This document shows, piece after piece, positions 31,970 to 42,628 of a DNA stretch of 42,628 nt (within the stretch, counting starts at the first letter, position 1; each line of letters begins with the position of its first letter). The notes beneath the pieces were generated by a model, which saw only the letters and a program-made list of their open reading frames with translations, made no database searches and had not been told where the DNA came from. The position numbers and the translations under genes are program-made. Origin of the DNA: Aculops lycopersici (Eukaryota > Arthropoda > Arachnida > Trombidiformes > Eriophyidae); NCBI GenBank assembly GCA_015350385.1, contig WNKI01000004.1:2211205-2253832 (forward strand). The letters are read 5' to 3'.

Positions 31970-34017
31970 ATCGGAGCAGCAACTCAACTTTGCTCGACTG
32001 GTGGCGTCAAATTAGCGTGGCCCACTGGACAGTGTCGAGAATGAGCGAGCGCCAGTAAGTCTCATTTAAATAACAATTGTCCACCTCTAGCGCCTCACTT
32101 CATCTGGTCGCAGGTCTTGCTTGCTGCCCAGTTATTCGCTCGCTCACTTTGAATCTCGAAGAATCCACAAGTTGTCGCTGGTTGTTGGATGCACCAGTTC
32201 TGTTTATTTCTTAGAATTGGAGGTTGGAGGTTGGAGAAGAGGAAAAACTAAGCAGACAGTCGGGCGACTCCATTTTTGGCCCGCCGCTTCAATGTTGCTC
32301 GCCTGGCCACCAGTTTCCAGTTTCAAAATTGCAACCAGTGGCGATTCCAATTTAATTTTATCGCTTTCCGAGAAGCACAACACACTAGCAGTACCATATG
32401 CAACAGGAACACAGATAGCAAAAGATAACCAGAGTAGAGCAGATCAAAAGTCCATAATGTCGCGCGTGTTGGTGGCGGCTCTCTCCCTCTCTCTTTCTCT
32501 ACCTATGCAATGGATCAGTTCCCACACAACAGCCCGAGGAATTGGGAGAGACCCACCGACACAACCCGACTGAGTGACTGGCACACAAATCACCGATTTG
32601 TGTCATGTTGTTGCTGTTTGTTTGCCACCACCACGACCACTACCGTTGCCATAGAATTGCCAAGAACCGACACGACAAAGACGATCCGAAACTCTGCTTG
32701 GTGGTTGTTATCGTGTTACCATCGTTGTTAAGTTATGCAACCGGTTGCTTCCTTTTCCCATTCTGTCGCGCTTGATGCGAAAATGACTATGGGAACGAGC
32801 AGGAGAGAGATAAACAAACTGTCGCGCACCAAGTAGAGGAAGCTAATTTAGTGGCCAGGTAACTGCCTCTCTTTATCTCACTCTCTCATCTCGCTCCTCC
32901 CAATTTTCCAATTCTCTAACGCGATTCTTCCTTCTCGTTTCCCTTCTTTGACTGCTGATATCTACTCACCAAAGATGCAAGCAAAAACTACAAATCTCCT
33001 CGCAAGTCCATTGATTGCAATCAGGCCAACCAAATGGAGATCAACTGGAGTCGGCCAAACTGACTGACAAAAAGAGAGAGAGAGAAGTGACGATGACATT
33101 GCAATGGTGGCAGTGGAAGCAACTGGTGGTTGTCTTGTCGACTCACCGGTGGACATTTCATCTGTCTCACGAATGCATTGAAACTGACGGCATCCCGCAG
33201 TTACGTCAACTCAAATCCAATTGCCTATATGAGTTATAAACTCGTTCACTTGGACCAGTTTTCCTTTGGCTTTGCTGGTTGTTTCCAGTGATTCAATTTA
33301 ACGTTTGAATGAAACGACCTTCAGGTTTGAGTGCAAACTTTTTGAGGTCATTGGCTCTTGTGGTGGAAATAACAAGAGTACGTTTTGACTGAGTCCACGC
33401 AGCCGGCTGAATATGGAAACTAACTATTTTGAGAGCTGCAAAAGCGGGACTTTTTGCTATCTGATTACAAAACTGTATACGTTGGCTGGAAAAGAGAGAG
33501 AAAAAAATTGAGAATAGCTCACCTGATTTTAGGCAATGCTCGAAAAAAGAATCGGTAAGCAACATATAGTCATGAGTGAAGAGGACCAGTGCTAATCAAT
33601 TTTAATTCAATTCCAATGAGGCGACAATTCCTGCGCACGTTGTCCACTTCACCTGGCCGATCAATCATACAGATGAGCACATAAGCAGCTACCTGAATTC
33701 TCTTTCCCTCTCAACAAGCAAAAAGATCACGGTCAGTTACTTTGTCGCAAACAAAACGATGCTGACCAGACGACCGGAAGGAGGGTCCACGCGAGTATCT
33801 CGTGCCTCAGTATCAATCGTTAGTGGCGTATAGCGGCTCATTTTACCACGCCAAGAGAAACTAAGCAACTGGTGGTTGGATTGCGCTCGAGAGTGATATC
33901 ATTCATTATTCAGCGTGAAGTGCTCAACTTGCTCGCGCTGGTGACGCGTTTAGGTCGCCCTTTCGGTCACTAGTTTGCTTTTATTTTGTGTCCCGCGAAG
34001 AAACGATGACGTCGACG

Positions 34018-34020
<3 letters not shown>

Positions 34021-34054
<34 letters not shown>
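34021..34054. repeat. (ACT)n trinucleotide repeat
   Basis: Eleven ACT units, giving a threonine run in one spurious frame. Confidence 0.95.
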
Positions 34055-34620
34055 TGATCATCACGATGAAATCGATACAAACTTCTACACTTCTCTCACA
34101 ACTAAACTCGTATCGGTCATTCCATCCAAATACTAATCTAATCGCATCGATCAAAACTACAAACTACTACCAGTCTCTCAGCTTCGAGCGCAACCGACGA
34201 TTTGTAACAACATCAACGACAACAAGGTGCTCAAATTTCGCTCCTTCTTTGTTGCCTCGCTCAAACTTCCTCTTCCTTCCTAACACCGGAAACAAATTCA
34301 AAGGAGAGCGACTTAGCCACGTGTCATTGGTTCGCTTGGTGCGCAGCGGAAGTCTCGCAGAGTTCAGTGGTCGGGGGGAAGTTGCGTTTCCCTTGCGTCC
34401 AATATTCAACAGGTCAAGTGCACCGATGGCGTATGGCGAGCGGAAGGGAGAAACTAGGCGTAAGTTGGAGGGGAGTCGTGATTGGAGTAGAATGGTCGCA
34501 GGAGCAACATTTGGTCGACTGGATTGCACGACCGGCGCAATGAGCCCGAGTTCTAGTCCACCAATCAAGTTTTTTTTTCATGTTCATGTCGATTGAACCA
34601 TTCAACAACCAAATGAGCGA

Positions 34621-34636
34621 GTGAGTGAGTGAGTGA
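34621..34636. repeat. (GTGA)n tetranucleotide repeat
   Basis: Four GTGA units. Confidence 0.8.
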
Positions 34637-35206
34637 TGATACTCTCTGTGCTTCTAATTATACTTGCTTCGAGCGTCCATGATTCCAATAATTTTGTGCG
34701 GCTACCGTCTGCCACTCAGGTGAGCTAATTACAACTTCTGTGTTCGCTGTCCACTGGGAGGCAGGTAGAGTTGCAATCGATGCTCACAAGGGCGACAACT
34801 AGTAGCAATCGGTGGCGGTAATAAATTGGATCATCGGCGGCGTCGGTAGCAAGGTTTGCAGAGCAATTGCCACTGTGCTGCACTAGATACTTGAAGGTGC
34901 ATTTGCAAGGCCGGCACCGGCAGCGAGGCGAGCGGAAGTGGTGCACGCGCGCCGCTTGCAACAAAAGACCAACTTCCTCCTCCTGCTCCTGCCCTTTCCT
35001 CTGATGCTCTGATTCTACCTGGCCGCTGGTGGTTGTGGTGTCGCACCAGCAGTAGCACCAGCACCAGCTCAGGCAACAGTAGCACAGTAGCCCAGCCAAC
35101 GCGACGTGTTAATCTGGACGGCCAAGTGCCAGCGCCGCCGACAGAGACACGATATCCGATGGCCCGAAGCTTCCGGTCGCGTTTCAAATCCGAACAGCTG
35201 AGCCCC

Positions 35207-35253
35207 CAAGTTTACTACTGCCATTGCGGCAAGTAGTGGCAGTAGTAAAGTTG
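35207..35253. repeat. 47-nt hairpin, 13-bp perfect core stem (16 of 17 paired)
   Basis: TTTACTACTGCCA at 35211-35223 is exactly complementary to 35237-35249. Outside it, CAA (35207-35209) pairs with TTG (35251-35253) across one G-G mismatch. The 13-nt loop is TTGCGGCAAGTAG. This is the strongest stem-loop noticed. It is shorter than a normal microRNA precursor, and its RNA status is unknown. Confidence 0.9.
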
Positions 35254-35263
35254 AAGTAACACT

Positions 35264-35286
35264 AGCAGCAGCAGCAGCAGCAGCAG
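35264..35286. repeat. (AGC)n trinucleotide repeat
   Basis: Seven to eight AGC units, 11 nt after the hairpin. Confidence 0.9.
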
Positions 35287-36569
35287 TTGTGCTCCTCCCC
35301 TTCTGGTCTCTGCGCCGAGAGTTGAGTTTGCCACTCGTTCGCTCGCTCGCACTTCCGTTCCGCCGGAAGTGGAGCTCGTCGTGGCGCTCACTAATCTCGG
35401 GAGGCTTGCGCCAGTCTGCAGGTTCACCAGTTGCACCGATTATTTGGTCGCGCTCGTGCTTATGATTTCAATCTATGAGCAACGAGCAATGATGTGATTT
35501 CATTGCAAGTCGCGGCTGGCAATTCTTGCCCGTGGTCGTTTCGATTTGTTCCCATGCAAATTGTATGCCACTGTGCCACAGTGACCAACTTAAACTTGTT
35601 AGATCCAATATACAAAACTTCTACAAAACTACCCAAAGAAACTAGCGAGCTCCTAGTAGTTTTTTACTACCAACTAAACTTACTATACTAACTAAAACCA
35701 CCGGCTGCCATAATCACAAGTTAGCTCGTTCCGGCGCCACCAAGAATAATGATCATTCACTCATTGAGTCTCTCGCTTCATTGATACTCCTGCCTTCACC
35801 TATACCTTCACAGTTAATGCCACTGCCACTGCCACTCTCACCTGAATTGAGCTGAACCGAACTGGACTGATGATGATTATTATTATGGTCACTTTTTTGC
35901 CCCAATTTACCTTAGATGTAGCATAAAAATAGAATTACCAAAAGGAGCGCAGTTTGTTTTTGGCCACAAGGAGGCGTAACCTGTTGCTTCTTTAATGTGG
36001 CCCCTCGTGTTTTGCAGTCTCACCGAAGTTATTGTTGAGGTTAGAGTCGATGCCAGCAGTGGACTCTCGGCGGGAAACTAGTTGAGATTTTAAGGCTCAG
36101 AGCCAACTAAGCCCACAAACATTTGGCCACCTGTACTTGTGTTCCTCAAATTCAGTGAGAAGAATAATCCTCAACTTTGCTCGCTATCGCTGTCCAATCT
36201 ACAAAGAACCACCAGCTACCCGGCGAGTTTCAAGGGATTTGCACATCACTCTTATCATCAATGGAACTTCTCTCTTCCTCAATCTCTTTCTCGCTTTTTG
36301 TCCATTGTATTGTATCATTGTGTATGTGTGTTTTCGTTCCTGTTGTCGCCGCGTCCAACAATTTGGCACCAGCTGGACAATCTCTTGGCCATTGAAATAA
36401 AACTTGAATACGCGAGACCGAAACAAACTGAACCAAGACGACAAAACTACTTATTGAATTGTTCCCTTCGCTTTGCTTCGATCGCTAGTAGTGGTGGTGG
36501 TTGTTGTTGAGGCAAACGGCGACAGTCGAGCTAACATTAACGGTACCTACATGCACCACCATTCAAAGA

Positions 36570-36586
36570 AGCAACAAGTTGTTGCT
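36570..36586. repeat. Inverted pair AGCAACAA-G-TTGTTGCT
   Basis: Exact 8-bp arms with a single-base spacer, a third palindromic version of the GCAACAA word. Confidence 0.92.
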
Positions 36587-36649
36587 AGTGTTGCTGCTGC
36601 TGCTGCTCAGTTCACCTGAGTGCACAGCAACAAAAGTTGCCAATAATAG

Positions 36650-36671
36650 TAATAATAATAATAATAATAAT
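36650..36671. repeat. (AAT)n trinucleotide repeat
   Basis: Seven AAT units. Confidence 0.85.
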
Positions 36672-37511
36672 CGCAAGCATAGTAACAAAACGTTTGCTCG
36701 TGCTCGTCTAATAAGTAAGTTTGATTATTTGACCATTTGGTCTCACGCTGAGTTCCGCTGGAGCTCAGGTGGTTTTTCGTACTTCTTATACTACTGAGTT
36801 TGCTGTTTCCAGTGTAGCTCTTCTTTTGTCCCCCTCTTAGTTTGCCTCGCTACTACTACTACTACTAACACTACTATCGAGAGACTTGCATGAAACTTGT
36901 AGACTCAGAGTCTACAGGTCGGGGTAGAGGAAGGCAGGTACAGGTTCTGCGAAGCCACAGGTAAAAGTTTTCAGGTAAAGGATCGCACAAAACGCGAGCA
37001 ATGTGAATATTCAGTCGTTGCTATGGTTGTTGTTGATGTTGTTGTTGTGATCTCTCGTGGTGATAGCAGCCAAGCAGCCAGCCGGCCAAGTTAGCGGGCG
37101 GATATTCGATTTGAATTTTTAATTTTGAATCAACGGCGGTAGGTAGAAAAACTACCTGCTGCTTCTTTCTCCTCTGTCGCCGGCACTATACGTGCGTCGC
37201 GCTTCCATTTGCCAGAGAAAAACTCCGCCGCTCAAATCCAGAGCGACAGCCACCGCCGCCACCACCACAAGTATAATCGAGCTTCCGGTTCACACGCTCA
37301 CTTGCTAGTGGTTCAGTGCGGAGGCGAAGCAGCAACTTTGTTACTGTAACTGTCCTCTCTATCCACAACGAATAGCAGCGACAGCAGCAACTGGCCGATC
37401 GCCTGGCAACTACACTGATACCAAATTGTTACCTGTTGGCGTCGGGCGGAAGTGGGACTGTCAAGTGTGCGGTTGCCTGAGGCCAGCGGCAGCAGCTGAC
37501 CACGACCGGCG

Positions 37512-37528
37512 CACCTGAGCCTCAGGTG
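37512..37528. repeat. Inverted pair CACCTGAG-C-CTCAGGTG
   Basis: Two CAGGTG E-boxes in an exact 8-bp inverted repeat with a single-base spacer. Confidence 0.95.
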
Positions 37529-38405
37529 GTCACTGCAGTCCACTAACAGGCAGACTAAACCACTGACCAGCCGACCGAGATGACAGTCGGAAATCTGCTC
37601 GCATTGTCGCCTGGTCCTCCCTCTTCGTGATCCATTGCTCTCTCATTTGATTGCCTCTTGGGCGACTGTGGTTTCCATTACTCTCCTCACTTGGTTGACT
37701 TTCTAACTACAGTTAGTTCTATTGGGACTTCTTAACTCAAGCACTTAGGTTGTGGCTAGATGGTTTGGTGCCCGAGGCTTTGGGTTCGTGGTTGCTGTTG
37801 ATGCTGCCCTTACTATTGGCTAGTAAACTAAAACAATAACAACTTCCGAGGTTCTTTAAAGAATAAACTCGAGCAACCGGAGAGTGCGGTTCTCTAGAAA
37901 CGGGGATGTGCAGAATCGGGAGGGGGAAATCACACAGGTGGTTTGAAAGTTGCACAAATTAGCGCGCTATTCCAACGGTCAATCACATGCAAAAAACGCA
38001 CTAATCTGTGAGAAATCAATCGCACACAAATTTTGGTCAAGCAAAACGCACATAAAACCCAAACAGAAGGAGAGAGAGAGAGGCGATATAAAATCACCAG
38101 AACAAACCAAATGAGCCACCTCCTACCTTAAACTATTGTACCTGCGACCGAAAAGAAGAGGGAGGAGGATAATATTCAAAAATCTAACAAGCAACTTGTG
38201 GCACTTGATTGCTAATGAAGGTTGAAAAGTTGTAATGTGTTTGCGCATCATGAAAACTTAATGGCCAATATAAGCTTAACTTAACGGCTTCAGTCGTTAT
38301 CTTCTCCTTCGTCGTGGTAAAGTTTCACTGTTAGCTTGCGAGCCACTTGACTCTCACTCCGTTGGCTATGTGACTGCACGCTTTTCTCCATGTAAAACTG
38401 CATAT

Positions 38406-38423
38406 GTATATATATATATATAT
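38406..38423. repeat. (TA)n microsatellite
   Basis: Alternating TA flanked by CATATG and ATGCAC. Confidence 0.85.
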
Positions 38424-38560
38424 GCACTACAGACAGATAGATATTTGGCAGTTGGCAATGCGAAACGAACAGCAACAAAAAGTACCCAAGTAGCAATTTG
38501 GATTTGAAAGAAAGGAAGGATTCTGTTGTTGTTATTTGTTGGGCAAATGAAGGAGGAGGA

Positions 38561-38589
38561 TCCACAGGTGGGACTGCCCCACCTGTGGA
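38561..38589. repeat. 12-bp stem hairpin of CAGGTG words, 5-nt loop
   Basis: TCCACAGGTGGG at 38561-38572, ACTGC, then the exact reverse complement at 38578-38589. Confidence 0.95.
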
Positions 38590-39819
38590 CTGAGACAGGC
38601 ATAGCCAATGTGGCGGCGGCGCCGGTTAAGAGGCAGGGACACGCCGACGCGCTCCCACTTCCGAGGCCCAAGAGCTGAGCAGACAATCGTGCTAATGTGG
38701 GCGCCATTTACCTGCTGCCGCTAGATTTGCCGCCTTAGCCTCCAACTCTCGGCTCTCAACTTGGCATCTAACGGCAGTTGTGAGCATTCTGGGATGGCAA
38801 CAGGAAAACCAGCAACAGGTGCTGAAGGATGCACCATCGCCTGTTGCTGTTCGTTTGTTGGGGAAGTTACTTGCTTACTCGCCGCCAGTGCAGATACTGC
38901 AGCCAACACACTGACGACATGCCAGCTAGGAAACATGGAAACATTGCAAAGATTGAGAGAGGGAAGAAGGAGAGTGGAGAAAATTGATGATTCCAAGTCA
39001 AACGAGCGGCTTCCTGTCGCATTGTTTGCTGTTTTCTCGCGCTGGACTCGCGTTGGTCAGCAAGTGAGCCACAGCAGACACTTGCCGCCGCAGCCGTCGC
39101 CGCCACCACCAAAACCACCGGTTGCTCCTTCAAATGCACCATCGTGAAGGGACAAAGAGGTAGCCAGGTGAGCCAGAGAATTGAGGCGAGTTAGAGAGCG
39201 AGAGAAGGACAGACAGACAGAGACAAGTACCAGCCGGTTGAGGGTGGAATCATAGAGCCAGAGGCAAAGTCAAATAGTCGGACGGGTAGTCAAATAGCTA
39301 GGTTTTGGGTTCGGTTTGGTTTTCTTTCCTCCACTCGCCCACTTCGAGTTGCCCAGGTAGAAAAGTGAGCAACTCGAGCGTCAGCTGCTCGGGCGGCGGA
39401 GGCGGCAGAAGCAGGTAGCCGATTTGATGCTGCTGTTGCTCATTCGACTTGCACGTAGCAGACACACGACTTCTCGATGTCCGACAGCCTCTTGCGTTTT
39501 TTCCACTCGCTCACCTTCATTTTACTCGAGTGGCAGAGAGTTTCTCTACCTGCTGCCGCTTCCATTAGTTCCATGATAAAACTTTTATCCTGTTGATGTC
39601 GATGCTACCACGAGTCAGGTTCGCCCACAAGCTGGAATATCAGCAGTGGCGGCGGTAGCACCTGACCAACAATAACTATAACTGTCCTCTCGCTCACCTG
39701 GCTTCTTTTTACTTCATTCCGCTTCGCTCCAAGCTGCAACTTGTTGCTGCTCCAGCATGAGAGACAAAAAGTCAAGTGGCTTCTTCGACTAGAAGAGCAC
39801 AACGATTGTCTGCAAAAAG

Positions 39820-39837
39820 AGCAGCAGCAGCAGCAGT
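39820..39837. repeat. (AGC)n trinucleotide repeat
   Basis: Six AGC/AGT units. Confidence 0.8.
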
Positions 39838-41116
39838 AGGTAGAGAGCAGCGGTTCGTTTCCGCCGTCGCCACTTTGTCCAATTTTATACCTGATTTCGA
39901 GCCCAAGTCAGCTGCTCGCTGGCGTTGGCGTCAGGATCTGACTTTAAGTTGGAGGTGGACTGCGATGATATAGCCGAAGAATATATACAGCGATTGCCAA
40001 CGCTGATTGCGAGTCGCTATTTGTTGTATTGTTGCCATGACCACCACAACCACCACGCTGCTACGTGCTTAGCTCGCGAGGTCGTTGTCTTGTGGTTGGT
40101 TTGTTGTTGGTGGTAGTCTAAACTGAACTCATGTAGATAGGAAGCAGCAGCTGGACTAACTAACTTTGCTGAGACTAGCGACTTGGCAGCAGATGAATTC
40201 AAGCGTCGCCACAAGCAGCATTAGAATGAAGCATGAAAAAACACCGACTGCACATACAAACCGAACCGAGAGCCTCTTTGTTGGTCTCCAGCTTCGACGC
40301 CAGCAACAAGTGGCGGCCGTGAGACTTGAGGGGCACCGAGAGAGTTTAAGAAGGTTCCTAGAAACTTTGAGCGAGGAATCAGTCAGTCAGTTGGTCTCGA
40401 GTTACGCAAGAACAGCAACAACAACAACGACAGAAATCCTCACACAACCTGTTGCCTGTCTATCCTTTGCAAACAGACAACCGCCAAAGGAGCTGACTGA
40501 CGAACTCGACTGCCAGTTGCCATGAACTCGGCGACGGGAACAGACCGTCGTCTGACCGACGACCTGGCCAAGTTTAGTTTGGTTCGGCTCGGCTCGGTTC
40601 GGCTTGGTCGAGTGAGGCAAAGTCAATCAGGGACTTTGCGACTGGCGGCGCACAGGTGAGAGGCCTCCTCCTCCTCTTCCTCTTCTATCTCTCCAACCAT
40701 TCGGCTTCTATCTCGGCGGCTGTTTATTGCCTCATATTTTGTCCAACTTGGACAAATTAATCCCTTTGCGCTGAAACGAGGAGTTGGCCAGCTTTCAATG
40801 TTTTTTGCTACCTCTGCAGGTGAAATGGCCACCATTTCGCATTGCACATTACAGCATAGATAGAGAGGCGCCCGCAGAATCATCAACTTGTCTCGTGGTG
40901 GTTGTGGTCACAATGCATGGCATGGCATTGCTATGTATTCGTCGCCATACATCTCTTCATAGTGGTCGTGGTCGCCGCGGTCGCCGAAAGCAAGACTGCC
41001 ACAGGGAGGGTGTACAAAAGGAGCCATTGGCATTCAGATGGGACGAGTAGCGGCGTGGCAGCAGGCAACGTACAATGCAACAGGTAGGCAGGATTTACCT
41101 GGTCAACTTGGTCAGA

Positions 41117-41149
41117 AGCAGCAGCAGCAACAACAACAACAACAACAAT
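41117..41149. repeat. (AGC)n then (AAC)n compound repeat
   Basis: Four AGC units run into about seven AAC units. Confidence 0.9.
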
Positions 41150-41605
41150 CAATTACGAGCCGCCGATAAAATGACTCAAACGAGAGGAACAGCAACAACA
41201 AGATGTCGGCCCTTGTGACTCGTATTGGTTGCTGCTGTTCATTTGGACAACCAAACGAGCAAAGTTCTAACTTACGAGCCAAACGCTCGCCACTTTATAT
41301 CGCGCACCAGTGCAACACGGACTCAAATCGCCGCGAACACCTGTTGCTCTTCGCCGGCTTTCATTTGAAGGTGAGACGCTGGCGGCAGATAGAGCAGATA
41401 GCGAAGCGCGGCGATCGTGTAGCGGACAAACTCTGGTGGACACGAGGGCACCCAAAGCGCCCAAAGGGGCGTGGCGGCAACCATGAACTTGGGGTGCAAT
41501 CAGCTGATCAGAGAGTGGACCAGAGGCAGCCGTTAACGTTGCTGCTACGAAGGCCTAAGCATAGGTTTGCGCGATCCGCTCGACTTGTAATGCTAGCATT
41601 GAGAT

Positions 41606-41638
41606 ACAGCAGCAGCAGTAGTAGTAGTAGTGGTGGTG
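41606..41638. repeat. (AGC)n (AGT)n (GGT)n compound repeat
   Basis: Consecutive trinucleotide runs giving a serine/glycine run in a spurious frame. Confidence 0.85.
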
Positions 41639-42628
41639 AAGATAACAACAACAAGTGGCGGCTAGTAAACTAAACGTTCACAAATCAATTGAGCAATCAA
41701 TTCAGTAGCAGATTGCTGGCTGTAACTGATGATCCTGCTACCACTAAAGCAATCGAACTCATCTCCGGCGCCCAATTGAACGCCCGCGGCCTTGAATTGC
41801 GCTTTTGATTATTAGGTAACATCATCCGCCGAATCGATCTGTCGAGTTAGTTCATTATCTTTGTCTCCTCTTCCTATCGAGGAACAAATGGGTGTAAAAA
41901 TACAACTACTAGACTAGAGCTCGAGCTGGAGCCGGAGTTTAGCTGATCACTTGGCTGTGACCAAAGCTTGCGCAACGCCTCACTGATCGGCTAACTGAGT
42001 GTCTAAATTCGAACTAACAACTTTACCTGTCACCGATTGTTGATCACCAAAACCAACTGTTGCATCTCGCCGCTGAGGTCTCGTAAAACAGGAAGCCTGA
42101 GAACCAGGAACTGGCCGATGCCAGATTAATGTCCGGACAAAACTGTCGCACTTGTTGCTCTTTTTTTCATAGTCGCTGTTCTTCTCCTTCCTCCCTCCAT
42201 CCAAAGCAAAGCAAAGCAAAATCGAGCAAAGCGAGTGTTAAGTGTGCGTTTTTGGTTTGGCACTCTTATCAGCTGGACTGGTTTCCTGCGGGCGGACGCA
42301 ACAGACAGCCAGCTGCAACTTGTTGCTTTCGCTTGATTGCATCGTCTACCGGCCACCCAGTGTTAGTGGAGGTGGCGGTGGCATTGGCAAATGAGCAGCT
42401 ACAGGTAGCTGACCAGTGAGGTCACTTTTAATTAACCTCCACATAAACTCGGCGAACGATAATTGTCTCAGCTTCTAGATGATGGAAATGGTACAGGTAA
42501 ATGTGCGTGTTGCGCAACAACTGCGCTCCAGCTCAATGCTCGACAATTAAACTGGCGCGCGAGTTAGTTAGTTTTTGTTGGATGGTCAACTGGCTGGAAT
42601 AAAAAGCAAAGTCCATTGACCATTCTCT

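Larger units (their letters stand above)
24997..33600. other. Gene-free stretch, motif-rich
   Basis: No recognisable coding exon on either strand. The segment contains about 18 CAGGTA/TACCTG words, CAACAAGT words at 27166, 27707, 28048, 28593 and 30519, and repeated CAACTGGTGG/CCACCAGTTG words. It also has a perfect 24-bp palindrome (26742-26765), a GT tract and a GTC/CTT tract. From 27.1 to 30.5 kb most CAGGTA words are on the minus strand. Confidence 0.55.
33601..42628. other. Gene-free stretch to right edge, densest in CAGGTR words
   Basis: No recognisable coding exon. The segment holds about 19 CAGGTA/TACCTG words and about 17 CAGGTG/CACCTG words, CAACAAGT words at 36572, 39739, 40304, 41649, 42150 and 42318, several trinucleotide repeats and four inverted repeats. 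It may be an intron or upstream region of a gene beyond the right edge. The longest frames (33988-34596 and 41203-41673, plus) are largely low-complexity or lack any domain signature. Confidence 0.55.

Noticed and set aside
33988..34596. 202-codon plus-strand frame
   Set aside because: Begins with an ACT-repeat threonine run, and the rest has no recognisable family signature.
41203..41673. 156-codon plus-strand frame
   Set aside because: Ends in microsatellite-encoded Ser/Gly/Asn, with no domain seen.
15396..42628. Transposon, CRISPR array or prokaryotic-type element
   Set aside because: I saw no transposase, reverse transcriptase, long terminal repeats or regularly spaced repeats. Small inverted repeats alone do not establish a mobile element.

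Overview
This is animal nuclear DNA, most likely from an arthropod. Introns with GT-AG ends interrupt genes whose closest recognisable relatives are metazoan. The leftmost gene is a dysfusion-type bHLH-PAS factor. The DNA is rich in simple repeats, CpG is not visibly depleted, and there is a 293-base assembly gap. I cannot name the species. A mite, other chelicerate or crustacean would fit as well as an insect.

The genes sit in the left 15.4 kb. (1) The 5' part of dysfusion (dys), minus strand, has three coding exons (7303-6739, 3175-3111, 2894-2805) that splice into a clean bHLH plus start-of-PAS reading frame and then run off the left edge. (2) A mitochondrial Lon protease (LONP1), plus strand, 7871-10338, has a short presequence exon and one large exon. 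It carries the whole N-domain and AAA+ ATPase but stops exactly where the proteolytic domain should begin. (3) UBR7, minus strand, 12118-10538, has two exons encoding a UBR box and a PHD finger. (4) A RAD6-type E2 (UBE2A/B), plus strand, 13089-13565, is a single exon. (5) BRF1, the TFIIIB subunit of RNA polymerase III, minus strand, 15395-13764, is a single exon. dys/Lon and UBR7/UBE2 are head-to-head pairs; Lon/UBR7 and UBE2/BRF1 are tail-to-tail. UBE2A/B and UBR7 both act on histone H2B ubiquitination in other animals, so their shared promoter region is notable.

From 15.4 kb to the end (about 27 kb) I find no recognisable coding exon on either strand. It holds microsatellites, a purine repeat broken by the assembly gap, GC-rich promoter-like segments (about 16-17.3 kb and 21.9-22.2 kb), and a striking excess of short words. 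One is CAGGTA/TACCTG (Zelda/ZEB-like), counted by eye at about 47 copies against about 13 expected. The other is the 8-mer CAACAAGT/ACTTGTTG, 23 copies in the whole window against about 1.3 expected. Both avoid the gene-dense block, and several copies are arranged as perfect inverted repeats. This looks more like a regulatory landscape or a large intron of an unseen gene than empty DNA.

The observations most worth checking are the protease-less Lon, the two over-represented word families with their palindromic copies, a perfect 24-bp palindrome at 26742-26765, and two 13-bp-stem hairpins (23237-23269 and 35207-35253). All counts were made by reading, without software.
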